A DNA stretch of 64,000 nt from Archilochus colubris (taxonomy: Eukaryota; Chordata; Aves; Apodiformes; Trochilidae): the NCBI GenBank assembly GCA_023079485.1, contig CM041084.1:12088609-12152608 (forward strand), in the 5' to 3' direction. The notes beneath the pieces are model-generated. The model did not search any database and was not told the origin of the DNA. It saw only the letters and a list, made by a program, of their open reading frames with translations. This document shows positions 11,738 to 24,663 of this stretch, piece by piece (the stretch's first letter is position 1; each line of letters begins with the position of its first letter). Made by a program: the position numbers and the translations under genes.

Positions 11738-14700
11738 CCAAAACTGTACTATCTGCTTATGCTTGTCCCTAGTGTTAGTGTAACCATCTTTGTCTACACA
11801 CAGTGCTCTAAACTGTTTATAAACGTGGAGAGGGGACCAATGGGAGCCTTTACCATTTAGGTCACTGCTGCAGAGTTAAGCCAATGCTGTGAACTTCAGA
11901 AATTCCCAGCCTCAGAGAGGCACAGGGCATGTTTTAATGGGCATCCACAGGAATCTGATCTATGCAAACAAATAATGCTTAATAAAACAATTACATCATG
12001 CATGAGAAACAGCTGTAGCAGCAAATACTCTGTGGCTACTTCTACATTAAGGAAGGTATAAGGAAGAATTAGGCACAAAATGCTCAGGAGGGCTCAGTGA
12101 TTTCTTCCCTATTTTACAGCATAACTTGAACACTGTAAAACTAAAACCCTTTCACAGTAGTATCTGTTACATTTCTGCCTGTGGATAACATGCTAAAAAA
12201 AGGAGCTAATCTGTACTGTACCAGGGTAATACAGTACTGAATATTCTTTTTCTGTGTGTAGATCCATACATATATGTATGAACAGTGGATGCTATGCTTA
12301 TGAATTCTTTCAGTCGAACTCCTTTCCTAGAGTAAAATGCTAAACTAAACATATGGGTACACATAAATACTATAAAAAGAAAAATTGTGCAGCAATATGA
12401 ATCTATGCCAACAGTCACTGTAGGAGCTGTTTAGACATGCTTCAAACTAAAGCATAGCAGCCTGTGCAGCAGATCCAGAACTGAGATTCTCAGGGTAGCC
12501 AGGGATGCACTGTGAAGATCCCCAGTAAAATTAGGGCTTGGCTTCCAGCTCTGTAGCACTACATGTGAATGCTTTCAGCAGTGAGTGCCAACAGGTCATC
12601 TGGCCCCCTGGGACAGATGAAACTTTTTCAACTGGAAGAGTTAGGACAGGCTTTAAACATGCACCACATAGAAAAAAGTACACAACTGATACCCAGGAAG
12701 CCAAGGGCTAGTTGCAGAACCCAATAAGTGGGTTTTTTTGATGGCCTGTTTATATAGGGTGAAAAGTGCTTTGATATCTCTGATTTTGACTTTGAACTTT
12801 TGGGATCATAAACCAATCTTAATAAATAAAAAAAGACATTCCATCAAATTAAATTCCACATCGTTACCCCTTAAAATGGAATAAATCAACTCAAAACTTT
12901 TTTGTAAGAAGAGAGAGTATGAGCATCCAACCTATTTTAGCTATCTTCTCAACAGTACTCATAACACTGATTTTATTGACTAGACTTGTGACTACTTCAG
13001 ATGAATGTTTCAAATAATAAAAAAAAGTTTTTTGGTTTGTTGAACTGTACCAATGTGTTATATCTTCAACTTTGGACTCTATCAATTTCTAGTGACAAAA
13101 TGCTCTATAGAAGCTTCAGTTTAGATGTCCCATGCCCATAGTCTTTCTTGCAGCCTGTCCTTGGCTGATCTGTACTTCCTGTGGTAAACCTCCCAAAATT
13201 GTTGTCCTGGGGCTCCTCAGGACACAATAAGATTTCCCTTCATTCTGTTCTCACTCAGATTTTCCCACTGTCTTACTTCTCTCATTTTTCTGTGCTCCAG
13301 ACTAGAAAAACTCTTTTCTCAACTGCGCATTTTCTTACGCCATGATGAAGAAAACAATCTTTTCTGTTTCTCACTTTCTGTAAATAAGAACTCATGTTCT
13401 CAGTGTGCATTAATTTACCTTCACTTTTACTGTCCTAGTTCTCTCTCTAATCCTGATTTGAACTTGTTGCCTCTCCAAACAGCTAGGCATCCAAGCAGCA
13501 ATGAAAGAGGAGAAGTGATACTGCTGATCTCGCAGATGCTGATAAACCTCTGCTGCATATTCAAGCTCTTCTTCAATCACAGCAAAGGAATTGCAGTTCC
13601 AATAACTCATAGTGGTCCCTAACAGTCAAGATGACCCATGGATGAGCCTATAAAAAGGTTTCAGCACCAAGAATTTTCAGTATGGAATCTTTTGAAGACT
13701 CTCCATACATTCATTCATTTCTTTTCCTTTAGGGACAGGTGGGAAGCAGAAAGACCTCCTGAATCTCCATGCAGTAACTACTTTTGGCATATTTTTTTCC
13801 TGTAGTGGAGAAAAAACCCTACATCATTCATTGCCTTCTCACACTGCAGCAGTATTATGGGGCAATATGCATGGCTCATTCCTTCGTCCTCTGGTCTCCT
13901 CTCACCCTCCTCTTTCCCAGACTACATAACTGGGATTATTTAGTCTTCTTTGCAGAAGAGAAGCTGAGGAAAGACCTTATCACTCTCAACAACTCCCTGA
14001 AAGGAAGGAGTAGTGAGGTGGATGTCAGCCTTTTCTCTCAACTAAATAATGATAAAATTAGAGAAAATGAGAAAATGGCCTGAAGATGTCCAGGAGAGAA
14101 AATGTTCTAGGTTACGGAGTACATAATATGTCTTGTCATATACATGTCATGCCCCTGTCATATGTTCTGGGTTATGCAGCGCTATATAGAATAAAATCTT
14201 TCCATACACTTGAAAAAGTAAATTAGGATTAACTTAAACTTTAAGTACTATGCTAAATGTAAGGGTTCTGGTCTAAATTACTTCATTGAGTACCTAGGAA
14301 TGATCCAAGAATAGCTGGAAGAGAACCATGGGCAAAAAGGGAATAATTTTTACGTTTTCCATGGCTAAGGAAAACTTCTCATACCACACAAGGCAGAAGA
14401 GAACATAGTATAGCTCCCTGAGGAAAAACTTCACGAAAATGTGTGGGGAAAAAAATCAGGGGGGAAATGTCATGCTTCCTGTCTACAGAAAACTTACAGT
14501 GGCTCTCCAACTTTGCTCATAAAAGGCTCACCAGCCCCATACATTCTTTTAGTCTAGCATTGGGTATCACTTGTCTAATCAGTTATGTCTGACTGGGAGT
14601 AGTTTAGTACCCACTGCTGTAAAGCATCATATTACTAAAGCTAATAATAAAGTAATTTTGCTTCAGAGAAAAATAAATGGGAGGGCTTTTAAATTTTATT

Positions 14701-15303
14701 TTAAAACTTGTAAAATTAACCCCCCACTGTTCCCTTTTAAACATATCTTTTAAAAAGTTCTTATTAATTCTCCAGAATTAAACAAAAAACCCAAAAAATA
14801 CAACTCACAAAAACCAGTTTGATATGGAACAAAGAAGAGATTAAGAAGGATATTTCTCATAAATTTCTGAGCAGTTGCAAACATGCCTCTTTTAAAAAAA
14901 AGATTTAGTAATTTAATTCTATGATTTGGACTGTAGATGAGTAAAAACCAAACAATACTTAAAAATATTCAATAGTTTCCATATTTCCTTTCATAGGGAG
15001 GCTGTCATTAGAATATAAATTAATTAAATACATATTTGATAAACACAACAAGAAGAGTTCAAAATTCATTAGTGTTTAGGGTCTGGAGAATTTACATATA
15101 GGCACTTTGCAAGGATTCACAGTACCAGAGCTCTTCCAAACTCACACATCTTGCTTAGAACAAGGAAGTGTTAAGATTCATGGTTAAAGGGCTCAGACAG
15201 GCAGATTGGCATCCAATAGCTGGGTGATGGGTGTCAGTCTTCCCCAATAAAGTAGAATAATCAGTTGAATTCCATGTATAGGAGGGGCTCAGAGTGTGTG
15301 TAG

Positions 15304-15320
15304 GGTGGTGGTGGTGGTGG
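15304..15320. repeat. (GGT)n trinucleotide repeat
   Basis: Five perfect GGT units followed by GG. This is a short trinucleotide microsatellite. The minus-strand frame through it reads as a histidine run, which is a by-product of the repeat. Confidence 0.85.
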
Positions 15321-17574
15321 GGTAAGAATAGAGGTATGACCTTATCTGTTGTCATAGTGATAGGAGAATCTTAAACAAAATCACTTCATATTGGAAAAGG
15401 AGGAAAGCTTAAATTGAACCCCCAAGTTTTACTTTGTCCTTCTTTATGTATGCAAGGCAAGAAGAAAAAAAAAATCTTTGCTTCCCAAGATGTAAAGTCA
15501 GCCAAAATTTACAGAGATTTCAAGATAATATTATTTCAGGCTTTGTCAAAAAATAAAAGGATTCTCTAAAACTTAATTTCTCTGCAAAATCAGTGCTCTG
15601 GACTTTTGTTAGCTCTCCTCATTCTAAAAGAAGGTTCTAGCTCTTACTTGTGAAGTGAAAGCAAATCCTGGGTAAGGGGTTTTTCCAGTTTTGCTTTTCT
15701 CCAGAAAAAACCCATGCAATTTCATTACTTACTTCAAATGAGGTTCACACACACACAGATCCTAACAGAGTAGATCAGTACACCTCTGATCACACCAAAC
15801 TGTTTTGCATTTTGAGATAAGGTTTAAGCATTGAATGACTGCTACAATGTATTGATATTAATTTAAATAGCTTTCTTATTCCTTTTCTCATTGTCACGAG
15901 CATATGAAAAAAACGGAAACTTTTGAAAATATAAATAGGATTGTTGTCTGTATATTTCTGAGATTGACTTCCATTTCATGCCTGTTGGTAAAGCGTTCCC
16001 AGCAGTTGTGCAGGACTTTTTGGAAACTGGATGCAAGTTTGTAGTTCTTCTCACTTGAAAAGGTAATGCCACTCCATTAATGACTTTCCAAATTGCCAGA
16101 GAATTTCTTCAGGGAAGTGCTTGCTGTGACCCTGTGCCATGTCTATGCAAACACGCATGTTTGTGACTAGAGCAATGCTGTGAAAAACACAGTAAAGGGC
16201 AGGATAACCAATCAAAATCTGAGTGATGATGATTAAGGTAAAAAAAAAATTCAGAGGTCAATATACTCCAGGTGAAAGAGGGATAAGTTCTATCCTGGAT
16301 TCTAGAATATTACATACTGGAATATTACATGAGTTGTTAAGTACTATAACGGCTAAACACATCTAGTGCATCAAGTAGGAAACATGTATCTGTAAAACAG
16401 TAAATGGAGCACAGGGAGAAATGAATTAGTCAACTCCGAAACAAGGAACAAAAAAAAGTAAAATAGAAAATCATTCTGAACATCAACTTAGAGACCACAG
16501 CAAACTGAAAAGCAGAGGAAACCACAATAGGGGTTTACTAAGAACAAACTTGATGTCTTTCTAATAGCTGCCAGAATAAGGAGCACTTTTCAATACTCCC
16601 TCTAACTGAACAATCCCTTATTCTGCCTTGTGCTGGCACTGAAACTCCTCTGATCAACCAGTAAAGTGGTGCAGCTCACCTAATGGGCACACAACTTTTC
16701 TAGATAGTGAGGAAAAGAAAAGAAAGCTTTCTGAGAGTTTAGCAACTGAGTCATCCAGCTCTTTAGTCAGATCTATCAGAGCTGAGTTAAGCAGCAAGAG
16801 TTTACAACTGCAAAAGAAAAGTAAAGCAGGATGCCACCATTTTGTAGAACCAAACCTGAAACAAACCGCTTGATTTCATGGTGGAAGGGGGTGGGGGGAA
16901 AGCAGCAGAATAGATTTAATCTTGCTGCATTTCAATAAAACCTCTGATGTGCAAAATTAGTTCAAAGGAAAAAGTAGCACAAGACAATCTACAGATAACA
17001 GGCAGTGAGGAGACAGGAAAAGTTGCAATTTAGCTTGCTGGGCTGGTTTCAAAAGCAGAAACAGGTATAGGAAGGAGGCTGAGCTAGCTTACAGTTCCTT
17101 TTCCATATTGCTATGTCTATGCACTCTGAAGCATCTTGATAATTCAATTTACGCCATTTACTTCAAGAGAACTCAACCTTCATAAACTTGAAGTACATTC
17201 CTGTATCTGTTCCATTGCTTTTTTTTTTCTTTTATGTCCCACACACAGATCTGTTGTGCAACATGTGACATTTAGCTCTTGCATCACTGAAAAATTGTGG
17301 AAAATTCATAGATACATAGTCATAGGGTTAAAAATAAAAGAAATCTCTCTCTCAGATCTCTGCAATACAGCCATAGAGAATAATCAGGTTTCTTAAGAGC
17401 ACATCCAATATGACTGTGAGCAGAGTTATTCTTTGGCATTAAGTCTGTTAATTCATATAATACTTGGCTGCAGAGAGAAAAAAAAAATATCTCAGATGGC
17501 CATCGAGGTCTAGTAAGAGAAGTGATTTTTTTTGCACTGCTGTGCTGATGCTGTATTTGACATCAGTAGTAGCA

Positions 17575-17730
17575 TTTAGAATTGTTTGGATTAGAAGGGA
17601 TCTTAATATCACATAGTTCAATCCCCTGCATGAGTAAGAACACCTCCGACTGGACCAGGCTCCTTTAAGTCCTGTCCAATCTGTCCCTGAACAACTCCAG
17701 GACAGGGACATCCACAACTTCCCTGGGCAG
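17575..17730 (-). mobile_element. CR1 LINE 3'-end fragment
   Basis: Read on the minus strand this matches the 3' end of avian CR1. It has the block equivalent to 'ccctgggaagttgtggatg' at 17707-17726, the 'ggattgaac' block at 17617-17625 and a degenerate ending near 17575. The terminal octamer tail is almost lost and substitutions are frequent, so it is an old copy. It is truncated at its 5' side, as is usual for CR1. Reading frames overlapping it are by-products. Confidence 0.8.
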
Positions 17731-18101
17731 TTCTGAAGTACACAATCCGTTTAGTCTGGAGAGCCCAAACACGTCTCGCTTGGAGCTCACCTCTATTTCT
17801 TCAAATGCCCCTTCAGACAGGGAGGCCAAGGCTTTGGGGACCTCCATTGTCTTTGCCCTGACACTATGTTATAAAGAGGAGCACCAGAAGATCCTTCTCT
17901 TGAAGAAAGTAGTTGTATGAATTTCCATGTAGAGCTGAAGTGCTGAGCAGTAGCACAGGAGGTGTGAAGTGACACAGAAAGGGTAATGGACAGAGATTCA
18001 GAAGTAAAACTGCTCAGTGATGTCCGCAGCTGATTGCAAAGAAGAAAAACTTCATGTTAACAAAACCAAATAACTTCATTTCAATAGGGCAAAGTAACCA
18101 C

Positions 18102-19083
18102 TGTTACTACTTGCTCTGGGTTGATGTGGTGCCGTATTTGGCAGCAGGGGAGGTGTCCCAGGCAAAGCTCCTCTAAGCAGCTGTTGAAAGCTCCCCTGGC
18201 TCAAAAACGCTCGGCCCCAGCACTGCCTGATGCTGAGCCTATCAGTGACAGTGGATGCGCCCCTGCGATTAACATATTCAAGAAAGGAAAACAAGCGGGA
18301 ACACACAAGGGGAAACACTTTAGGGCAGAGGAGAGAGGAATACTAGAGGTGAAGAGCAATGCAGGGGCAGAGATACCAAGGTCGGTGAGGAAGGAGAAGA
18401 AGGTGCCCTGAATAGAGATTTTTCCCTACAACCCATGGTGAGATGGCAGCCTGTCCTCCTGCAAGCCACAGAGAGGCTCGTGGAGGATCAGAGTGGAGCT
18501 GCAACTGTGGAGGGCCCCGTGCCAGAGTCCTCCGTGACTAATAGCAGACCGTGACTCTGTGGGCAGCCCGGGCTGGAGCAGTCTGGTCCCGTGGGACCGC
18601 ACTTGGTAGGAGGTACTTGCATTGGAGGGGTTCGTGAAGGGCGCTCTCCTGTGGGAGGGACCACACGTTGGAGCAGGGGAAGAGTGTGAAGAATCCTTCC
18701 TCCTTGAAGAGGAAGGAACGGCAGAAAACAACCTGTGATAAACAAACTGTAATCTCCACTCATTTGCTGTGCCCCTGGGGAGGAGGAGATATCGGGAACA
18801 AAGTAATCTGGACCTGGGAAGAAGGGAGGGATGGGGAAAGGTATTTAAGCTCTGGGTTTTGTTTTCTCTTTACCCTGTTTTGATTTATGATAAATTAAAT
18901 TGATTTTTTTTCCCCAAGCTGAGTCTGTTTTATCCGTGACCACAACTGGTGAGAGAAACCCTCCTCATCCTCGTCTTGACCCACGAATCTTTGTGTGGAT
19001 TTCCTCCTCACAATCCCGAAATGGGGGAGGAGGAGCAGGCGGCCACGTGTTCCTTTGTTATCAGACAGGCTAAAACAACAACA
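18102..19083 (+). mobile_element. Solo LTR of an avian ERVL-like endogenous retrovirus
   Basis: This is a GC-richer block of about 0.98 kb with abrupt edges in AT-rich DNA. It begins TGTTACTAC and ends in an ...AACAACA terminus, close to the TG...CA ends of retroviral LTRs. Landmarks in order are a TATA-like TATTTAAG at 18842, a degenerate polyadenylation-signal region GATAAATTAAAT at 18889, and a U5-like stretch around 18919-18950 that resembles a widespread neoavian LTR family. No gag, pol or env frame and no second LTR occur in the window, so it is a solo LTR left by recombination. Five overlapping reading frames inside it are not genes. The exact 3' edge (19080 or 19083) is uncertain, and I see no clean target-site duplication. 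The family label comes from memory and is less certain than the LTR call. Confidence 0.78.
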
Positions 19084-19089
19084 CTTCAT

Positions 19090-20885
19090 CAGTGAAGCCT
19101 TTACTTTGTAGGTGATTTATGTTAGAAAAAAACCTGTAGTGCTATTGTCCCGAAAGAATCACTGACATCAGTGCCTTGCCAAGCTGAGACCTGAAGGCAA
19201 CAGAGGAATACATGGAGAGAAGTATCCAGATGGCACATGATTACATGAATTAAATGCTAGATCCTTAACCAAGTCAGCAGAACTGTAACAGACTAGCCTA
19301 AAGACTTGAGCCTTCTGGTTTCCAAAATGCAGGATTGCAACATGAAGCCATAGTGTTACTATGGGCCTTGGAAAAAAAAGAAAAAAAAAATTTAAAATTA
19401 AAATCTGTTGAGGGACTTGAGCCACAGAGCAGTCATAAGCCCAACAGTGCCACTGTCAAAAGTGTTAAATACATGGAAAGAAGGATCAGCAGGAGAAATA
19501 TTTAAAAAAACTTCAATATATAACACCAAGAATTTATTTTGTTACCAAGAACTGAAATTCTCAAACTATGTTTGAGCTACAAACTGTGGGGAAACAATCT
19601 ACATATGCAGTCTGATATAGAAGTCTCAAATTAGGAGAACACCAGCTCCTAGTGTAACACAATTTGACAGTCAATAAAGGCTTTAGTTACAGATCTTGTT
19701 AATTAACATTTTTGCAGTCCTTCAGAGGCCAACACTAACATGGACTGCTTTAAATATCAGCCACCATGCTACAGTGATTTATTCTGGATTTAATTCTTTT
19801 TGCTTATATAAAAAAAAACAAAAAAACAAAAAAAACCAAAAAACCCCAAACTAAACTTTTGTAAAGTGAAAAAAACCCCACCCCTAAAACTGGAAGTCTA
19901 GTTTTGCTGAAAATTGTTAGACAGGAAGAAAAAAATACTCATTCATGATTAAGGCTGTTGTTTTTATGTTATTTCTAAAGGCTCAGGGATCAGTCCCTGA
20001 CTTTCAGTCAAGAGAAAGTTACCATGCAGGATATAGTACAATTCAGATCTTAAGCTTGTTGTACGATCTTTTTTTAAGGAGATCTCAGATTTTCACATCT
20101 GGAAGTCTATTATTAAAAAAAAATAATTTTATTATAGTATTTATTATTTTTAATTTTACTTTATTTTAGCCAGTCAAGTACAATAAACTTTCAAAAGCTT
20201 CAGTTTGAACATTTCACGTAACTGACATTACAGAAATCTGCTTCTTCTGGTATGACATCAGAGACTGTCAGATTGGAAAATCAAGAGGATGAGCTTCACA
20301 TTTGCCAACTTGTGCTGTTAATCTGTGTTGAAATTTTTTCTTAACAAATTCCAGCAAAAGCCTCTTCCTCTAACCTCATGACAGTCTCCTGTAAGAGAAA
20401 GAAAGTCTGTTGGCCCACATCTGTCTGATACCTAAGAACAGACAGTTATTGTTTAAGTTTTTTCCATTGTTTAGAATCCTGTTTGTTAAATTCTACTTTA
20501 GGGTCCTCTGTTAGGCCACAAGATTGTCAAAATAGGCATACTGTTGGTTCTCCATAGCAGTAAAGGATGGTATTTCCACTTCCTCCCATCAAGGAGAAGA
20601 AAATTAATGGAAGCTAGATGTTCTTCTCTAATTAAACTTATTTTGTCTCAGCTTAGTGACACTCCTCATCACTACTTCTGTGCTTATGATTAATGAAGCA
20701 TCAGAGCGTTTCCATTAGAGTAGCCAAAACCCCTGAGAAGCTCAAGAGTAGCACCTGTGATACCAAGACTGCAGTAGAAGATGCATACACCTAACATTAC
20801 CTCTCCTGGGGCTGGATGTCAGTCATCTGAGTGGCACAACTGACAGCTAGAACCAGTCCAGGGAAAAAACAAAGGCTTTCTTCCC
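19090..20885. other. Non-coding stretch with A/T low-complexity tracts
   Basis: Unique AT-rich DNA. It holds A-rich tracts at 19374-19400 and 19810-19847 (A runs broken by C) and an A/T-rich patch at 20113-20165. No gene or transposon is recognised. Confidence 0.65.
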
Positions 20886-20889
20886 ACTG

Positions 20890-21710
20890 CTAAGTGATAC
20901 TTGCAGAAATGACTAGCAGTGCAGGAGCTGGTGCTCTATTCCCCAGCCCTGCAGCTCAATCACTCAAGGAGTCCAACTGTTTTCTTCATCCTCTCCCACT
21001 CGCCTCTGGGTACTGCAGTATTCAGACCACAGGCCACACAGTGGCACCAACTCTTATGTCTTCTTTCCCAGCATCACCAAGCTCTGTCCAGTCCCCCACA
21101 GGCACACAAGGAACTAGACAGTTTTGCCTGACTCACTTGCAGCCACGGAAGAAGAGGGCAGGTATATGTGCCCCATTAGAGCAAGGGCCAGAGTACCGCA
21201 GGGGAGGTTCATTACTGTCCCCTGGGATCTTCTGAGAGCCAAGAAGAAGCCAAATATTATAACCTTTTGTCAATATACATGCCATCACTTTTTGACCCCC
21301 CAAAACCTTGCCCAGTGTTCCACACGTTACAAGCACATCTTAGGTTCAAATGGTTTTGCAAACCAGTGGCACAGAGCAAGTTCCCTCTCCACAAGTCGGC
21401 TAATACAGCCCAGCCAGGCATGGCTGTGGAACATAAAGCCTGTAAATAAGAAGACCTACAGCAGACCTGCCTGTCTGAGCTTGCTGCTCAAGTGTATCAA
21501 GGCCACAGCAGGCCTTGTGGCCACTCACTGGGGCTTCAAGTGTCCCAGCCCCAGAACAAACCAAAGGTGCCTTGCTTGCTTTGCCTCACATGGTATGAGG
21601 GCTTGGAGTTCTGTGCTGCTAAGCAGGATGAACAAGGACAGACCCAATTTAAAACACACCATTCCAAGCACTGTGTTGAGAGACAATAAATAAATGGGCC
21701 CTGAAAACAA
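20890..21710 (+). other. GC-richer block with a 189-codon open frame, unassigned
   Basis: This 0.8-kb block is visibly richer in G and C than its flanks. It contains overlapping plus-strand open frames, the longest running from 21124 to 21693 (189 codons). I do not recognise any domain in that product. Amino-acid composition is mixed, with no signal peptide and no long hydrophobic segment. The block ends next to AATAAATAAAT at 21687-21697, which could serve as a polyadenylation signal. It may be an unfamiliar LTR or other repeat, a non-coding exon, or decayed retroposed sequence. I cannot decide between these, and coding status is unlikely. Confidence 0.3.
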
Positions 21711-21755
21711 TATTGATCTTTCTATACACTAATTACAATCAATTAAAAAAGCCTA

Positions 21756-21820
21756 GCTTTATTTATTATTATATTTATTATATATTATATTATTTATTAA
21801 GTTTATTTAAAATAATATAC
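21756..21820. repeat. A/T low-complexity (TTAT-like) tract
   Basis: About 65 bases composed almost wholly of A and T with irregular TTAT and TATTA units, directly after the GC-richer block. Confidence 0.85.
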
Positions 21821-22364
21821 TCCATGCATTTTTATAGAATACTTGCTTGTAGCTGTAATATTTATTTGAAGTACTTCTTTTGAATGTCTCCAAAGCACTC
21901 ATGACAAGCAGAAAGTTCCCTTTAAGTCCCTTCAGAATTCAAGCTTTGTCTTTTATACCACCATAAAACAAATCTTTCAACATCATCATACCATATAGCC
22001 TCCCAAATCACATTAAAAACAGAAATCCACGGGACTGAAAGCTACCTACACGAATTCTTGCACCTACTACACTATGCAGTCAGCCTTATGTACAGTACAG
22101 CAGTTGCATAAGGAAACACAGCAACACCACCCAACAGGAGGGCCAGAAATTAAAAATACCTTACCCAAATGCTGCCGAAAGGGGGAGGAAAGAACCCTCA
22201 ACAAAAGTCAACCAAAACCACCTACAAGCACAAATATTTGCTACTCCCTGTAGCAGGCCCTTAGCCTGATCTCCAGCCCCGGACTACTGCTACTACATTA
22301 ACTATCCATCAATTTAGCTGAATTTTTACAAAACCAACCAAAAGCTCCAGGCTTCAGTCTAGAA

Positions 22365-22388
22365 AGAAAACAAAACAAAACAAAAAAA
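22365..22388. repeat. (AAAAC)n short repeat
   Basis: Three AAAAC-type units ending in an A7 run. A simple repeat with no associated element. Confidence 0.8.
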
Positions 22389-23563
22389 TCTCTCCCTTCA
22401 CATCAAGCGTGAGCAAGAATAAATTTAAAAGACAACAGACACCACTCACCACCTTTGCACCATCTGCAATATCTGCTTCTCTGCACTGGCCTCCAAGATT
22501 CTTAATTTGCTGTCAGTTTTAATTTAAGTCTTTCAGCTGTGGCTTATTCCTGGCAACTGATTCTTCACACCTGTGTGGTACTTCCCACATTATTAAGAGG
22601 CTACAGTATTTTTCATTGACTACTTACTCAACAAGGCTAAAAATATCAGAGTGTGGCCTAAAGCAGAGTAACTGAGTGCTTACTACTCATCTTGTTTGCT
22701 AATGCCTATTGTGATGACTTCTGTTCCATATTCATGAAATATTAGGCAGTTATAGTACACACACTGTGCTAACTAAAATGAAAACATACTCACTGAAAAA
22801 AACCCCAGCAAAAAAACCCCAAAGACAGCTGAAAAATCTTTGTCTTGGTTTGCACACTATCAGTGCCAGATTTCAAAGCTTTAAGAATTGCTTAAATTCT
22901 CAGCTGTTGCAGCAGAAAAGCACATGAGACAAGCAGAAAATTAAGAAAAGTTAGAATAGACAAACATAAAACGAAAATGCAAAGTCAGAATGTGGTATGT
23001 GCCAATGTGAACAAAATTAAAGTAATAATTTGGAAAGGTTATAGTCCAGAGATAAAAGTCTGATGAATTCCCAGAAAACTAGATTACTGATAAAGCTATT
23101 TGAAATTAAAAAGCAACATGAAGCAAAAAAATGGATGAATGAACATTTTTACTATATCATTGGACTGGTTACATTAACTTTTTGTTAGTAGAATAATGTG
23201 GTAAAAAAAAAAGAGATACAATAACTATTAAATATTTGGACAGCCATAAACAAAACAACTGATGAGCCTTATGATTTTTTCCTGTTTGTTACCACTTTAA
23301 TGTTAACTTTAAAAAATACTATCATTTAAAACAGTATTCAGAAATTGTTCCAGTTTTTATGGCTAATGTGCCTATGCCTACATCAATATTGAAATTATTT
23401 GCCTAAGAAAAAGCAACTGAATATAGAATTAGTTTACTCTAGAATTGCTGTGCATGAACTAGTAGTATACTGCCAATCATATTTATTAGCAGTCAGGATT
23501 GCAAAAAATGTGGCTTTCAAATGAATTCTAGAGGATATGAATAATCAAATTTGGCTCTAGTAA

Positions 23564-23579
23564 ATGCAAATATTTGCAT
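23564..23579. promoter_or_regulatory. Perfect palindrome of two abutting POU octamers
   Basis: ATGCAAATATTTGCAT is a perfect 16-bp inverted repeat. It consists of the octamer ATGCAAAT followed directly by its reverse complement. ATGCAAAT is the established binding site of POU-domain factors (Oct1, Oct2, Brn family). The back-to-back arrangement could seat two factors. Occupancy is an inference. Confidence 0.5.
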
Positions 23580-24603
23580 GCCAAATAATTTTCATTTATT
23601 CATATTAAAACAGTATCACATGACTTACCAATTCAACCAATTACAAACATTTCAGATTATGAATAGGAAATAACCAAACTGTTCCTCAAATCTTCAGTAG
23701 CCTATGAATTATTTGCAAATTTTTTTCAGAGAATAAATATGTTAAAACTAATTGTAGAGTGTTCAGAGATAATTCCCAAACATACAAAAAAACCCTAATT
23801 TGTCATTACCAATTATTTCTGCCAACCTTTTCTGTCCGCTTTTGATAACATGAAGCAGTAATAGTGGTAATAATGAGATTTATAATATTGTTTTCTTCCT
23901 GTGCAAATCAGACCAATGTCAAAGCTATGTCTTTCCATTCATGTCAAATTCAGCTCTTTGATTTGGTGGCAAAAGGTCAGAATAGTGCTGGCTCTTAATG
24001 ATCTCAGTGATATAAAACTTATGCAAAACTTGAGCAATCTCTTGGTCAAGCCTAGAGAGGGTACATGTCAAAATCACAGCCAGGGACCAACAACTGGCCA
24101 CACTGGTAGGCAGCTTATAAAGAAAGTTCATGCTTCACTGTTAAGGACTGTAGTGGGAGATTTTCCTATGACTGTTACAAGAGTTATGAGATTCTGTATC
24201 ACATAATTAATTTGTACTGATACCTCTGTGCTTATCATCAATCTGTGATGAGTTCTTCATTGTGACTGGTATTTATACATTCATGAATGGAGGACGAGTA
24301 CTGTGGACGTTTTTTACTTTTACTAATAATTTTTGAGGTGCATAAAGAATTTTGGTTCCATTGCAGATAATGAAGGACAGCATGTTTCTGCCTGGAGTGA
24401 TTTCACATTTTCAGACCAGACTTGTGAGGTCTAGTACAGCCTGGAGGTCACCCAAGGAGTCTTCTCACAGATAAGGAGGAAGCTCAGTGTCTGTTCCTCC
24501 TCAGGCAAGTGACGAGGCCGTGCTGCTGAGATGGACAAGGTAGGAGGTGAGCTCACAAGGTGAGGCCACATCTGCTTTACCCTGTGTACCCTTTCTGGGC
24601 TGA

Positions 24604-24627
24604 CCTATCTATTTATCTGTCTATCTG
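24604..24627. repeat. Short (CTAT)n-like repeat
   Basis: Imperfect CTAT/CTGT tetranucleotide units over about 24 bases. A decayed microsatellite. Confidence 0.7.
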
Positions 24628-24635
24628 CAAATATA

Positions 24636-24663
24636 TCAATGGTTGGACTTGATGATCTTATTA
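24636..24663 (+). mobile_element. Possible CR1 3'-end remnant
   Basis: GGTTGGACTTGATGATCTTA matches the near-terminal block of CR1 (consensus ggttggactcgatgatctta). The following octamer tail is not visible. The piece is only about 28 bases, so it may be a chance match or a badly decayed copy. Confidence 0.4.

Larger units (their letters stand above)
8600..17570. other. Non-coding stretch without recognisable genes
   Basis: Nine kilobases of AT-rich sequence. I see only short chance reading frames (the longest is about 99 codons at 13784-14083) and simple repeats. No CR1, LTR, tRNA or snRNA is recognisable. G-rich spots near 16887-16898 are too short to be quadruplexes. Confidence 0.65.
21825..24600. 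other. Non-coding stretch, repeat-poor
   Basis: AT-rich unique DNA with only short chance frames (for example 101 codons at 23901-24206, with no recognisable domain). From about 23.3 to 23.8 kb the sequence is rich in ATTTGCAT, TTTATTCAT and similar words around the palindrome annotated separately at 23564. Confidence 0.6.

Noticed and set aside
17448..17975. Overlapping minus-strand frames of 60-89 codons
   Set aside because: Partly inside the CR1 fragment at 17575-17730. Different frames overlap with no domain, so they are repeat shadows.
18121..18883. Several 70-100-codon frames on both strands
   Set aside because: All lie inside the LTR, where high G+C lengthens random frames. LTRs of this kind do not encode proteins.
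24604..24627. Short repeated units considered as an array
   Set aside because: A decayed CTAT tetranucleotide. No spacer structure, so not a CRISPR-like or satellite array.
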